Part shown: in pieces, positions 40,360 to 52,529 of the stretch | Position numbering within the stretch: the stretch's first letter is position 1 | Layout of the letters: every line of letters starts with the position of its first letter | Assembly (NCBI GenBank): GCA_949987705.1 | Contig: OX465281.1 | Coordinates: forward strand, 80,318,543-80,382,542 | DNA: 64,000 nucleotides | DNA from: Thereva unica | Taxonomy: Eukaryota > Arthropoda > Insecta > Diptera > Therevidae | Reading direction: 5' to 3' | Notes under the pieces: generated by a model | The model's input: the letters and a program-made list of their open reading frames with translations, nothing else | What the model was told of the DNA's origin: nothing | Database searches by the model: none | Program-made: the position numbers and the translations under genes

Positions 40360-40685
40360 CATATAAGTTCTAATCTTATTATAATTTTAAACACTGTTTT
40401 TTTTTGTTTCTTGTTTTAAAACTTTCATTTTACTAATTCTTATCACTATTACCGTTATTATTAATTATAATGCTTCTTATAATAAAACTGATACTATTTT
40501 ATTTGTACATTTAATTATTAACTTTTTCATGCAAACTTCAAAGTCAACTATTTTATTTAATTCCTTTTGAAAAGTCCCAAAATTTTATTGTTTTTATTTT
40601 TTTTACTTAGCCCCAGTCGACTGGGTTTTTATAACCAGTCTCCTTGGCTAAGTAAGACAGGAAGTAGTAAAACGATGTCCCTACA
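40360..40685 (-). repeat. 3' LTR of antisense gypsy element
   Basis: On minus it begins TGTAGGGACATCG right after the purine tract GGGAGGGGAGTA and ends near CTTATAT. Other copies are at 48121-48451 and 60842-61175. Confidence 0.88.
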
Positions 40686-40706
40686 TACTCCCCTCCCAGC
40701 GTAGCG

Positions 40707-41783
40707 TTACATGAAGTGTACTGAGCGAATTGATGCTGCTTCAACGTCTCGGTCACACTCAAAAGCAGGTTTCAGTGTGTCAAGAGCTATCGACTTATTT
40801 GTGCCATTTAGCTTGACGACAAAATGTTTACGTAATCTTTTGATTACCTTGAATGGCCCTTCGTATGGTGGTTCGAAAGGTCTCCGAACGCGATCGGTAC
40901 GTATGAAAACGTACTCCGCGTTCTCTAAGGCGTTAGGCACATACACGTCTTTCTGAACTGACTGTCGGGGCTGTGTTGCCGGCAGACCTTTCATGTGTGT
41001 GCGAAGACGTATTAGAAATTCTGAGTGCTCTATAGGGTTCTCATCCGTTGGGATGGAAATTAAATTGGGAAGCCTCAGATTCTGTCCATAGACAAGCTCT
41101 GCTGGTGAGCATTGTAAATCGGTTTTAATTGCTGAGCGAATACCCAATAAGACAAAGGGCAAATCTTCACTCCAATGAGTAGTGTTGTCCCTTGCCATTA
41201 AGGCCGCTTTTAGTTGTCTATGGAACCGCTCAACCATCCCATTTGCTTGTGGATGGTAGGCGGTAGTAGGTATTCTATGTGTACCTAGAAGTCTTGTGAC
41301 TTCATTGAATAATTTTGATTTAAATTGCGACCCTTGATCTGTTGTAAGTTCAAGTGGGGCGCCGAATCTAGGGACATACTCGGTGACAAAATGTTTGGCC
41401 ACCGTAGTAGCAGAGATGTCTCGCATTGGATATGCCTCCGGCCATCTCGTAAATCGGTCTACGATTGTTAGGATATATGAATATCCTCGAGATGGGGGCA
41501 ATGGTCCAACAATATCCATATGGATGTGTTCGAATCTATTATTCGGTAAATTAAAAGCTTCATGTGGAGATTTGGTGTGTCTCCAAACTTGACAACCTAT
41601 GGATGATCTAGACCAGTTGTTACAGTCTTTGTTGATCGCTGGCCAAAAATATTTTTTAGTGATAGCTTGCCTTGTGGCGCGTATGCCTGGATGCGACAAG
41701 CTATGTTCAGCATTGAATGCTAATTTTCTTAATGATGAAGGTATATAAGGGCGTAATGTACCCGTGCTAATATCACACACCAA
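40707..41783 (-). pseudogene. Antisense gypsy integrase
   Basis: About 358 residues. The zinc region has the His pair (HSLSHPG), but the first Cys is Ser (RSSIGCQ). The core has Asp in HMDIVGPLP, Asp in TTDQGSQF and Glu in GMVERFHRQ, and a GPFKVIKR tail motif is present. A one-base frameshift near 41765 separates it from the RNase H frame. Confidence 0.92.
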
Positions 41784-42293
41784 ACTTCATGAGTTGTGAA
41801 AGGGATTGGTGTGAGTATTAGTTTTACCTTTGAGCTACTACTGGGATGCTCTTGGAGTCGTTGTAACTCTTTGTTACCTTCTTGTGCTTTCGCCAGATGT
41901 GGCAAATCGAAGGTGATTGTGTCAACGTTGTCGGCCGCTAATGAGCGAGATAAATAATCTGCGACAACGTTTTGTTTCCCAGAGACATGTCTGATGTCTG
42001 TTGTGAACTGGGAAATTAGGCTCAGGTGTCTTGTTTGGCGGGGAGATCTTTCGGTTTTTGTGTGAAGGGCATGTATTAAAGGCTTGTGGTCAGTGTAGAC
42101 CACAAAATTTCTTCCTTCAACAAAATACCGAAAATGTTTTATTGCTGCAAAGATTGCGGGTAGTTCGCGATCAAATGCAGAATAATTTCGTTCAGCAGAT
42201 GACAACTTCTTAGAAAAGAAAGCTAATGGTTGCCATCTGTGACCGTTCAATTGTTCCAGCACAGCTCTGATAGCAAAGTCGGAAGCATCAGTA
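41729..42293 (-). pseudogene. Antisense gypsy RNase H
   Basis: TTDASDFAIRAVLEQL near 42290-42240, then FFSKKLSSAERNYSAFDREL, YTDHKPLIHAL and the connection region. It is separated from the RT by the 42299-43940 insertion. Confidence 0.9.
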
Positions 42294-42298
42294 GTGAC

Positions 42299-43940
42299 TG
42301 TTCAAATACTTTCACAGCGAGGAGTTCCCTTTGGTTATCCTTTGAATTTTGTCAGATTAGAATCCAATCACCGAATCACCTTTAGGGCATTTAATTTTTT
42401 TATTATTACAGATGGATAACATTAACTGATGAAGAACAGGTTTAATTACACACTTTTGGAACCACTTGATAAGGAAGCTTGATCATTTGGCTACTAATGG
42501 ACATCCATCAAAACATAAACATCATCATATTTGGCCAAGGTCGCCACATTAACCATCATCAAATTACATCGTCATACTAATATAATTTAAGTTTATTATA
42601 ATTAATTTTGAACTTACGATATTCATTCAAAATTTACTCTGGTAACCCCATCACCTCAATACATGCGTACGTATAAAATCGCATTCCCACTTTTATTATC
42701 GAAGCAAAGATCACTTCAAACGTTACGGTTTTCTTTTGTATCCCCACTTGAACTTGAAATTCAAGCAAACGATTAAATATTGTTGCGAACGAAACGCTCG
42801 CTCTCTCTGCACCGGAGCTTCACCGAGGTAAGTTGTCCTGAACTTGTGCCCTTTTCCCTCCCGTTTTTAATTCCAATACTAACTTTTCCTCTGTTGTTGG
42901 GTTTTCGACCATCAACAGATTTATTAATTTTCCTTGTTGTTGGGATTCGACCATCAACAAGGTTTACTAACTTTTCCTCTGTTTTTGGGTTTCGACCATC
43001 AACAGATTTATTAATTTTCCTTGTTGTTGGGATTCGACCATCAACAAGGTTTACTAATATTTCGTTTGTTTTTGGGTTTCGACCATAAACAAACTACTAA
43101 CTTTTCTTTGTTGTTGGGATTCGACCATCAACAAAGTTACTAATATTTACTGTGTTGTTGGGATTCGACCATCAACACATTACTTCCTTTCCTTGTTGTT
43201 TTCATACAACAGTAATTCCCTTTTTTCATACAAGTTCAAGGTCAACTCTAGAAATCAGGTGAGTCATTTTACATGCTGATAAAATTCTATATATATTTTT
43301 TTTCTTTTGTTTCTTCTGTGATTCGGTGATTTATTTTACCATTTTTCTCGTTTCTTCGAAATTAAACTTCGCGATTTAGTGAACAACGTTGTAGAGGTGT
43401 TTCTTGCAATTCGATAATTAATTCATAGCTTACATCGTTGTCGAGGGTGATCCAGGTAAATTTTGAGTGAATCTTCACTTGAATTAATATTTTGTTAAAC
43501 TTATGACTTGTCAGAAATTTTATCCCTTTTATTGAATCTTGAAGTTATTAAGAAATTGAATTATAGTTTCCAACATTGTCGAGGGTGATTTACGTAAACT
43601 TTGAGCAAATCGTCACTTGAATAAATACTTTGAAAAATTTCTAAGTTATCAGAATTTTTGACCTTTATTGAAATTTGAATTAATAAACTTACTAACTAAA
43701 TTAATTAACTAAAACTAAATAACTAATTTATGAACTAATTTATATGAAACTTGAATTTTTATTGAATTACTGATATCTTGACTATTATGAATAAATTTTA
43801 AATGTTATAATTGAATCTTACTTCTTCTTTCTTTTTTGTTTTTATTTTCTTTACCTTTTTTACACAGGTGTACTGCAGTTAGAAGCTAATTGCGTCCGGG
43901 AAATTCATCTATTCGTTTGAAGTTTTTTAATACAAAAACA
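42299..43940. mobile_element. 1.64-kb TG...CA insertion, probable solo LTR
   Basis: It starts TGTTCAAATA, ends ACAAAAACA and is flanked by GTGAC on both sides (42294-42298 and 43941-43945), a 5-bp duplication. Removing it joins KCSV and TTDAS of the gypsy polyprotein. It lacks any recognisable ORF. A TATA-like GTATAAAATC lies at 42671. Features fit a long solo LTR or a TRIM-like element; the parent family is unknown. Confidence 0.8.
42890..43180 (+). repeat. Array of seven hairpins with covarying stems
   Basis: Seven units of 27-31 nt, each a perfect 6-8 bp stem around a conserved core GGRTTCGACCAT: 42890-42919, 42932-42962, 42978-43006, 43019-43049, 43064-43094, 43106-43136, 43151-43179. 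The stems differ but stay complementary: TCTGTTG/CAACAGA, CCTTGTTG/CAACAAGG, GTTTGTTT/AAACAAAC, CTTTGTTG/CAACAAAG, TGTGTTG/CAACACA. A weaker eighth hairpin lies at 43195-43210. Confidence 0.85.
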
Positions 43941-44880
43941 GTGACGCTACATTTAGCATCCTCTAATGGATGTATCAGCATAACTGCTGCGGCCATTGCG
44001 GCTTTCACGTCGAGGAATGCTTGTTGACATTCTGCGGGCCAAGGAAGTTGTTCCTTATTTTTTGTTGTTGATGAACAATTGAGGAGTTCCCTCAAATGTT
44101 CATTAATTGGCACTAACATTTGTGCTAGCTTAGGAATAAATCGGTGATAAAAGTTCACCATTCCTAAAAAATTTTGAATTTGTATAACAGTTGTTGGAGT
44201 TGTGAGGTCATTAATTGCTTGGACACGTTCGGGTGATGGAAGGATTCCATCCTTGCCGATATTATGTCTCAAAAACATGATCTCACTGACCCCAAAAATG
44301 CATTTTGATAACTTATATCGTCTAGATAGACATAAATGAAGTCTAAGTCTCTTGTGACTTCATTCATAAATCTTTGAAATGACTGGGCTGCATTTCTTAA
44401 CCCAAATGGGACGCGAGTAAACTCAAACAGACCAAACGGTGTTATTAAGGCAGTCTTATGCACGTCTTCTTGTGCAATGGGGTTATTATGATATACGCAC
44501 GCACCAAATCCACCTTCGAAAAAATCGTGCATCCGTGAAGGTTCACAGAAAAATTGTGAATGTGGGAGGATGAGTTCGAACTTCGTGAGGAAGTCCGCAC
44601 CGAGTATAGCTTTGTTAGTGTTGGTTATTATAAAGTTGTGGATGAAACGTCGGCGAAAACCTAGGTTCAGTTCCAGCAACTTCGTGCCAAAAGTTTGGAT
44701 CGTGGATTCATTAGCGGCCCGCAGAAGTAAATTAGGGCATGTTGTTTGTACCCTAAAAGTGTGATTCGGAACTAAAGATATGTCCGCGCCAGAGTCGATT
44801 AAAAAATCGATCTTGTTATGTTGGTCTCGGACATATAATCTGCACGAGCGTCTCTGCTGAGAGACGCCCGCGGATGTGGC
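43941..44880 (-). pseudogene. Antisense gypsy protease and RT, deleted
   Basis: From 44880: protease with IDSGADISLV (about 44790), then LGADFL near 44590. The RT N-terminal region is missing, and the text jumps to HKTALITPFGLFEFTRVPFGLRNA and YLDDI near 44310. A frameshift leads to MFLRHNIGKDGILPSPERVQAI and the RT thumb (NFLGMVNFYHRFIP). Non-functional. Confidence 0.88.
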
Positions 44881-44894
44881 GACTCCCCGAAAAT

Positions 44895-45878
44895 TTAATT
44901 TTTTGGGAGTTGGGCCCCTTTCATCCTCCGGTCCTTCTTGGCTGTAGACCCAGGACCTTTAAAGGCACACGGCGGGGTGCACCGCTCTGCCCCCCTACCG
45001 TAGCGGTAGTGATAGTAGTAGAGCGTCCCCGGTAGGGCTTGCGTCGTGGATGAGGTTTTGGGGGCTCCTCTATTGGTGGGAACCTTGGTCCCCGCCGATG
45101 GGGTCTTCGGTTGTTGAACCGGGGATCGGCTCCATCGCCGTGGACCAGTAGACCCTCCCGCCGACCCCTGGCTCTGACCCTGCCCCCTCCGCAACACAAA
45201 TGCACGCAATTGCTGCACTTCGCGTTGGAGAGACTGCACGACCCGTTCCAGGAACGACGAGTTTCCAACTTCAGACACCTGAGCGGAGCTGAACGAGCAG
45301 TGATCTCCCACACGGTATCCGGTAGCCTCGATAATTGTGTTAAGGACTGATCCGCGGATGCGGCAAGCACCACCTGGATATCTCTGGGAAGCCTGCGCTC
45401 CCAAAGACTCCTCACCATCCCCGAAACAGTCCCCTGCCAGACTCTGCAATCCTCTTAGGAAATCTGAGGGCTTGCGGTCTCCGGGCTCATGCGCCGCCAA
45501 CAGCTGCTCGAGGCGGTTCCTGGTCGATAAACCATATCGCTCCAGCAACCGCCTCTTAACCTCAGTATAGCTGGCAGAGCTGAGGTCCGGAAAAGCATGC
45601 AAGAGGATCTTGGCTGCCTCCGTCGGGAGAGCGGACACGATGTGGGACAACTTCGTTTTGTCCGAAGCTTTCCCGTTGAGCCCAAATTGGGCCTCAGCCT
45701 GTTAAAACCAGACGGCCGGGTCGCTCTGGTGGAATTCGGGCAGACTGAATCTTTCCGTAGAGGCGACGTCCACCTCTGCCCGCAATCTACGTCGATCCGG
45801 CAGCCCTTCCTCCAAGCTGGCCAACGACTCCTCCATCGAGATTACAAAAGAGTTATCAAGCACATTTTCTCTTTCCAT
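44895..45878 (-). pseudogene. gag: Antisense gypsy Gag
   Basis: ATG at 45878 (MERENVLDNSF). An in-frame TAA at 45704-45702 interrupts the conserved VWF-QAEAQF motif. The rest is open: LSHIVSALPTEAAKILLHAF, RRLLERYGLS, then a Gly/Arg/Pro-rich C-terminus to 44895. This Gag type fits the nabatean/412-related gypsy lineages. GC content is clearly higher than in its surroundings. Confidence 0.85.
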
Positions 45879-46261
45879 CTTAAATATCTTGAACAGACGA
45901 AAAGTGGAAACTCAGAGACGAAGGAAATGTAAACTCAACAATTAATTACAATTAACTACGGCAATTATTAACTGATAATAAATCTTCCTTTATTAATTTC
46001 TCTATAATTAACAATATTTCGCTGACTTTATTAATATTCAAATTTTATTTGTCAGTAAAATTGTAATATATGTTAACTCTAAGAGCATAACCCCGTTGTA
46101 CTACATGGAATTGTACACAAACAAAATCAACCTAAATTTTATTATACATACATATGTATGAAAATTTATGCGAATTATATATGAATATATGAAAATTAGT
46201 TAAAACCAAAAAAAATATATATTTTGACACAAATAACTTTGTTTATTATGAATATTATGAA
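45879..46261. other. AT-rich spacer
   Basis: The leader of the antisense gypsy continues for a short distance, then AT-rich DNA with AATTAAT-type motifs. No 5' LTR of the gypsy element is found here, so that copy is truncated. Confidence 0.6.
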
Positions 46262-46529
46262 TATAATATACTTATTATAAATGCGAAAGTAACTCTGTCT
46301 GTCTGTCTGTAACGCTTTCACGCCTAAACCACTGGACCGATTTTGATGAAATTTGCTACAGACATAGTTTATACCTTGGAGACGGACATAGGCTACATTT
46401 TATGGAGAAAGAGGGTTTAGGCGGGTGAAATGGGGTTCAATAAGTTGTAAGGGGATTTTTTTTCTTTACTTTTTTTCTATTGTATAAAAAGTAACTGACT
46501 GACAGACAACGCACAACCTAAACCGCTAG

Positions 46530-47530
46530 AGCTGAAGGGCTGAAATTTGGACAGTGTATCCCTATAATGGCGTGGACCTCCACTATAAAGCGATTTTTCG
46601 AAATTCATCCCCTAAGGGGGTCAAATGGGGTCAACTCAAAACCGCTGGAGCTAAAAGGCTGCAATTTTGACAGTGCATCCCTATAATGATGTGGACATCC
46701 ACTAAGAAGCGATTTTTCGATATTCATCCCCTAAGGGGGTCAAATGGGGTTTACGCAAACCGCTGGAGCTATAGGGCTGAAATTTTGACAGTGCATCCCT
46801 ATAATGGCGTGGACATCCACTATTAAGCGATTTTTAGAAATTCATCCATTAAAGGGGGTGAAATGGGGATTTTCCAAACCGCTAAAGCTATAGGGCTGAA
46901 ATTTTGACAGTGCATCCCTATAATGGCGTGGACATCCACTATTAAGCGATTTTTCGAAATTCATCCCCTAAGGGGGTGAAATGGGGTTTACCCAAACCGC
47001 TGGAGCTATAGGGCTGAAAATTTGACAGTGCATCCCTTTAATGACGTAGACATCCACTAAGAAGCGATTTTCGAGATACATCCCCTAAGGGGTTGAAATG
47101 GGGTTTATCTAAACCGCTAAAATTATAGGGCTGACATTTTGACAGTGCATCCCTATAATGGCGTGGACATCCACTATAAAGCGATTTTTCGAAATTCATC
47201 CTCTAAGAGGGTGAAATGGGGTTTACCCAAACCGCTGGAGCTATAGGGCTGACTTTTTGACAGTGCATCCCTTTAATAAGGTGGACATCCACTAAGAAGC
47301 GATTTTTCGAAATTCATCCCCTAATCACCCCCTTAGGGGTCAACCCAAAACCGCTGGAACTATAGGGCTGAAATTTCGACAGTGCGTTACTATAATAGCG
47401 TGGACATCCACTAAAGAACGTTTTTTCGAAATTCATCCCCTAAGGGGGTGAATTGGGGTCAACCCAAAACCGCTGGAACTACAGGGCTGAAATTTTGACA
47501 GTGCATCCCTATAATGACGTAGGAGCTATA
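46530..47530. repeat. About 119-bp tandem repeats, left arm
   Basis: Units contain GACAGTGCATCCCTATAATG, GTGGACATCCACTA, AAGCGATTTTTCGAAATTC and CCCCTAAGGGGGTGAAATGG, with about eight copies. The inverse orientation occurs at 52530-52790 in two to three copies. The GTGGACATCCAC box is itself palindromic. Confidence 0.88.
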
Positions 47531-47924
47531 TATACAGTGCATCCCTATAATCACAAAGAAATGAATGACTCGAAATTCATTTTATTTAATATTCATTTGT
47601 GATTGCTTCATAATTTCTTGCACCCACGTAAATAGGCGAACAAACTTAACGAACGTTCGTCAAACCCTAAAATGTCTAACTTGCAAATTTATTATAAAAT
47701 GCACTATAATAAACCCTTTTTAGGGATAATAACAGCTGACTTTTTTGTTTGTTTCTTTTGAAGGAAAGCATTGCACATAATAAACAGTTTTTATTTAAAG
47801 GCGTTGCAAGGCACGGGGTTTATGCTAGTATTATTATATTAATTAAAAATGATATATATTTAATATAGTAAATGGTCCAAAGTTAAGCGAACTAAGATCA
47901 TGTATAAACTTATCTTTTCTGTGG

Positions 47925-48120
47925 TTACAAACCAGAACGATTACATTCTTGAAGTCTTCTTATCTTCGGAATTTGTATTAAGTCCTTAAAACCCTTTTCT
48001 TCTTCTTTTCCTCTTTTGGATTTTCTTTCTTTGGGTTCTCTTTCACATTGAGATGAGCAGGGCCGGTTTGTTGGACTTGCACAACCCGCTCTGACGTGCT
48101 TGTTTGTACCGGGGTCACCA
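47925..48120 (-). other. Leader fragment after an LTR (gypsy family of 40360)
   Basis: On minus, TGGTGACCCCGG follows the LTR directly as a primer-site candidate, then a leader rich in AAAGAGAA. This is the untranslated start of an element truncated before gag. Confidence 0.6.
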
Positions 48121-48451
48121 ATTATAGGTTCCAATCTTATTATAATTTTAAACACTGTTTTGTTTTTGTTTTTTGTTTTAAAACTTTTATTTTACTAATT
48201 CTTATCACTATTACCGCTATTATTAATTATAATGCTTCTTATAATAAAACTGATGAAACTATTTTATTTGTACATTTAATTATTAACTTTTTCATGCAAA
48301 CTTCAGAGTCAACTATTTTATTTAATTTCCTTTTGACAAGTCCCAAAATTTTGTTGTTTTTATTTTTTTTACTTAGCCCCAGTCGACTGGGTTTTTATAA
48401 CCAGTCTCCTTGACTAAGTAAGACCGGAAGTAGTAGGACGATGACCCTACA
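48121..48451 (-). repeat. 5' LTR copy of the antisense gypsy family
   Basis: It closely matches 40360-40685, including the GACTGGTTATAAAAACCCAG TATA region on minus and the TGTAGGG start. Only this LTR and the leader are present. Confidence 0.88.
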
Positions 48452-49136
48452 TATCTAATAAACTCGATGGAATGAGACCCGTTCTAAACGAAGTGATCTT
48501 TTTTGAGTTCTACACAGCGATAGCCTTCCAACAAAACATCACTTATCAAAATCCGACAACCTTTAAAAATCGTGCAAAAATTTCATTACCCTTTACAAAC
48601 ATCACGAATTTTTCAAACCTTGGACCAGCACTTTTTGACGGGGAATTGTTTTCTACGCGTGATACAGTTTCAGGAAATTGCGGTTCATACCGGGATTTCC
48701 AGTAATTACCGCAAATTTTTTTCTATTGCAATTAACAATTAATTAATTGTAAAGGTGAAAACTCGCAATTAACTCTTAATTAATTGTTAGTTGTCAGTTT
48801 CCACAATTAACGATTAATCTTTTTAATGGGTTAGATTAAAAACTAACAATTAAAATTTATTATTGTATGGAAAAAGTAGTACATAGTAGGAAGTAGTATC
48901 TTTTATTTTTTGTTAGTTCATGGCGTGTTTTTAAATTTGAAGTGAAAGCTTTTTTAGGCACGTTGCGCACTTTTGCGTCACGGTGCCCCCTGGGGTACTT
49001 CTTCGGAAGGAGCTAACGGGAGACGGGCGAATGGCGAGCTCTCTGCACAAAATAGAGCTTTAAGTCGGTTGGGCTGAGGGTTAGCAACCCGCTCCCATAA
49101 AAAATACCATAGCTTCGAATCGGCAAGCAATGCCTT
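48452..49136. other. Unassigned, no gene seen
   Basis: AT-rich, with many AATTAATTAATTG motifs at 48720-48860, then a GC-richer block (48960-49136) that may be 5' sequence of an RTE element. A 77-codon open frame at 48472 has no recognisable features. Confidence 0.5.
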
Positions 49137-50608
49137 GGAAACGGATTAGTCCGGGAGCCAGCGACCGTTTTTGATGACCAAAACCACAAAAGCTGAAAAC
49201 TTGTCCTAAGCTTTATTTGGTATCACTAGTAAGTGAATGGACCTCCAGCTCGCGCACTTCCGGGGGGTGTAGCTGCGGCAGCCTCCCACACATGTAAAAT
49301 AATAATTAAAAAAAAATAATACCGCAAAAGCTGAAACTTTGTTAGCATTTACATTATGTTATAAAACAAAGAAAAAATGTATCCAGCCGAATGTAGAGTG
49401 GGGGATTATGCCCCAGCTTTTCACGTAAAGAAGTGAAAATGCGCACTGAGAAAACTGATACCGCAAAAGCTGAAATTTGGTAAATATATAGTTAAGTTAA
49501 TAACTTAAACGAAAAAAACATCCAGCTTCATATTTGGTGGGGGAAAAGTGTCCAGCCGATGCAGTCAAAGACTCTGCGCATGGGCATGCGCTCGGGCGCG
49601 TTGCATCTTTGAATGCATCAGCTGGACACTTTCCCCCACTAAATAGAAAGCTGGATATTTTTTTCTATTAACTTATTTACTTAACTATTATATTACCGAA
49701 TTTCAGCTCTTATGGTGTAAGATATCTACACTTTTCTCATTAAACACAGCGCGCCCATGTAGTTATTATACTGTCTCACAAGTTTCTGAATTTAAAGGCT
49801 ATTAGTAAATATTTACACATTTGAATATACATAATAAACCGTACAATACAGAACATAAACAGGAAATATGTAGACATCAAATTAATTACACAGGACCACA
49901 AAAAAAATCGAAGTCTTGATACAGAAAGGTGAAGTACCTTCCGGTATGTTTTTCGGTGTGCTAAAAACGAATCTGAGGTCAGAATTGACCCATCACCCTT
50001 AGATTTCGCCCCAGCACCCCCCAGTACCCCCAAAGGGTCAAAATTTTACTTTATATAAAAATTTAAAATAAATATCTCATTCTAGGTTTTTCGGTGTGCT
50101 AAGAATGATTCTGAGGTCATGGTTTACTCATAACCCTTAGATTTCGCCCCATCACTCCCCTTTTTTTGTTAGAGGTTATGAGTAAACTTTTGAGCTGGAC
50201 ACTTTTCCCCCACCAAATATGAAGCTGGATGTTTTTTTCGTTTAAGTTATTAACTTAACTATATATTTACCAAATTTCAGCTTTTGCGGTATCAGTTTAC
50301 TCAGTGCGCATTTTTCACTTCTTTACGTGAAAAGCTGGGGCATAATCCCCCACTCTACATTCGGCTTGATACGTTTTTTCTTTATTTTATAACATAATGT
50401 AAATGTTAACAAAGTTTCAGCTTTTGCGTTATTATTTTTTTTTAATTATTATTTTACATGTGTGGGAGGCTGCCGCAGCTACACCCCCCGGAACTGCGCA
50501 AGCTGGAGGTCCATTCACTTAGGTACTAGTGATCCAAATAAGGCTGGAAAAAAATTTTCAGCCTTGGTGAAATGACCACCCTCAAAAGGTCGCTGGCTCC
50601 CGGACTAG
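49137..50608. repeat. Large inverted repeat (arms about 420 bp)
   Basis: 49147-49560 is the reverse complement of about 50185-50602: both carry GGGAGCCAGCGACC, GGAGGTCCATTCACTT, CTGCCGCAGC and GCATAATCCCCCACTC. The left half contains a smaller inverted repeat (49480-49560 against 49620-49700). The right edge abuts an RTE reading frame at 50609. Confidence 0.82.
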
Positions 50609-51217
50609 ATGGACAACACGACGACGACCTTTGCTTTTCGAACAAGGACACGAATCGGATCATGGAATGTGAGAACACTGCTGGCTGAGGGACGGCTGCA
50701 TGAAGTCCTCAAAGAGATGAATCGATATAAAATCAAGATCATGGGACTTAGCGAGACCAGATGGCCCGATGCGGGGGAACATATCTGCCCAAATGGTGAG
50801 TCCTTTTTATATTCTGGGAGAAACGAAATTGAAAGCCGTAGGAGTGGCGTTGGCGTAATACTCACCAAAGAAGCCAGGTCTAGTCTCATTAGCTGGTCAC
50901 CAGTTTCTGAGAGGATTATTACCGTGCGCCTGCGTACCAGACTAAGAAGTTCTACGTTAGTCCAATGCTATGCTCCAACTGAAGACGCTGAAGATGACAT
51001 CAGAGACGAGTTATATTTGCGGCTGAATGAGGTTTTTCGCTCTATTCCAAGGGGAGACATCATTGTATTAATGGGTGACTTAAACGCACAGATCGGCCGT
51101 GACAACACCGGCCTTGAACAAACAATTGGAAATCAAGGTCTAAGCCAAGTTACCAATAACAATGGTGAGCTTTTCGTTGACTTCTGTAGCTCCCACCAAC
51201 TCATGGTAGGAACTTAA
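50609..51217 (+). pseudogene. RTE-type LINE endonuclease domain, truncated
   Basis: ATG 50609, 202 residues of apurinic endonuclease: TRIGSWNVRTL, IMGLSETRW, SGVGVILTKEA, CYAPTEDAEDD, VLMGDLNAQIG, and FVDFCSSHQL near the end. The RT part is absent and a stop follows MVGT. A second, more decayed copy is at 62680-63080. Confidence 0.88.
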
Positions 51218-52529
51218 TAATTAGAAGGATTGCATACAATAAGCGTTTTTTTAGGTTTTTCCAATTTTTTACAAAAGGATTAGGCACTTGCCAAATACGC
51301 TGTATAAGCAAAAAATTGGATATATAGATTTTGTGTGACTTGCACGACATAACGACATTTTCAAAATGAAATAAAAAGTCAAATTCTATTAAATTCTATA
51401 CTTATTGTGTATGGAAATATTGTAGGTAATAGTTTGGTGCATCAGAAAAGAAAAAAAAAGTGTAACAGTACATGTATGTACAAAAATGTAACGAATTTTC
51501 TGAGAAAAATGAAGAAATCTGCCAGGTCTAGATGCAAAGCATTGGTTTGAGCCTAGATATTTTTTGAACGGAGTAACTCAGGTTGTTGTGCTTTATACCA
51601 AATAAAAGAATACACATTTACCTAAAAGACTAGCCTTATTAGGCTACTTTATGATAATTACTTTAGGAGTTATTCAAATTTCAGTAAATTTAAAAAAAAA
51701 AAAACAAAATTTTTTCCCTAATCACCCTGTATCTTAGTGGATAGTGGAGATGGCCGCTCTCTGTAGAACAATTTTTTTCTCCAAAGACATCCAGGAATTA
51801 CCCCTGAAAATATTAGCCGCGTACTCCAACAAAGGATTTATTAAACTTCTGATGACCTTTACAAGTCGGGAATGATAGAATATGAGTACTTTAACATATT
51901 AAAACGACAATATCTCAGAAATGGCAATTCCTACGAGGAAATGTATAATATATTTTTTTGTAGATAATCGCCTAATATACAAACGTTGTAAACACAATTT
52001 TCTGATAAGACGTACGGTTTAGCACATATTTGCAAAAAACTGATATTTTGACCCTTTGACCTTGAATAAAAAAGTTTGCAGTCGTCCAATCGCGTGGCAG
52101 TCTCTACAGCTTATGTATAATAATGTTTTTAAGGGCTGTTCCAATTTTCAGCAACTTCCGAATTATCTTCCAATTATGGCGTTTTTTCGTCTATTTTGAC
52201 TGGACTAAAATGAATCCTAAATAAAGTGAATTTCGAGTTTCACAAGTTTTGAATTTCGAGAAATGCTAAAATATATTTTTCATTATATATGCTACATATA
52301 TATAGCTATTATAGCAAGTTATAAGAACAACTGTTGAAATAAATAACTTCTCATACAACTGTTTCCAGCCTCTTTCCCCTTCGGGGTTGAATTTCGAAAA
52401 ATCCATGACGCCGTGTTTCATTATTTATGGCATATAGTATTTATACAAAATTCTAAAAAAATCTGGAAATTCCCGATACAACCAACCCCATTTCTCCCTT
52501 AGGTGATGAGTTTCAAAAAGTGGGTGTCG
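51218..52529. other. AT-rich, no gene seen
   Basis: No coding or structural signal I can assign, apart from 'CACCCTGTAT' near 51724, a phrase common at ends of insect repeats. Confidence 0.5.

Noticed and set aside
42890..43180. Possible CRISPR-like or tRNA-derived array
   Set aside because: The genome is eukaryotic and there are no regular unique spacers. The core resembles a T-loop in reverse complement, but no A box or tRNA fold is present, so a tRNA or Pol III gene is not supported.
47925..48155. 76-codon minus-strand frame
   Set aside because: It starts inside the LTR edge and covers a primer site and leader; not a protein.
48472..48705. 77-codon plus-strand frame
   Set aside because: No motif, no neighbour support and low-complexity surroundings.
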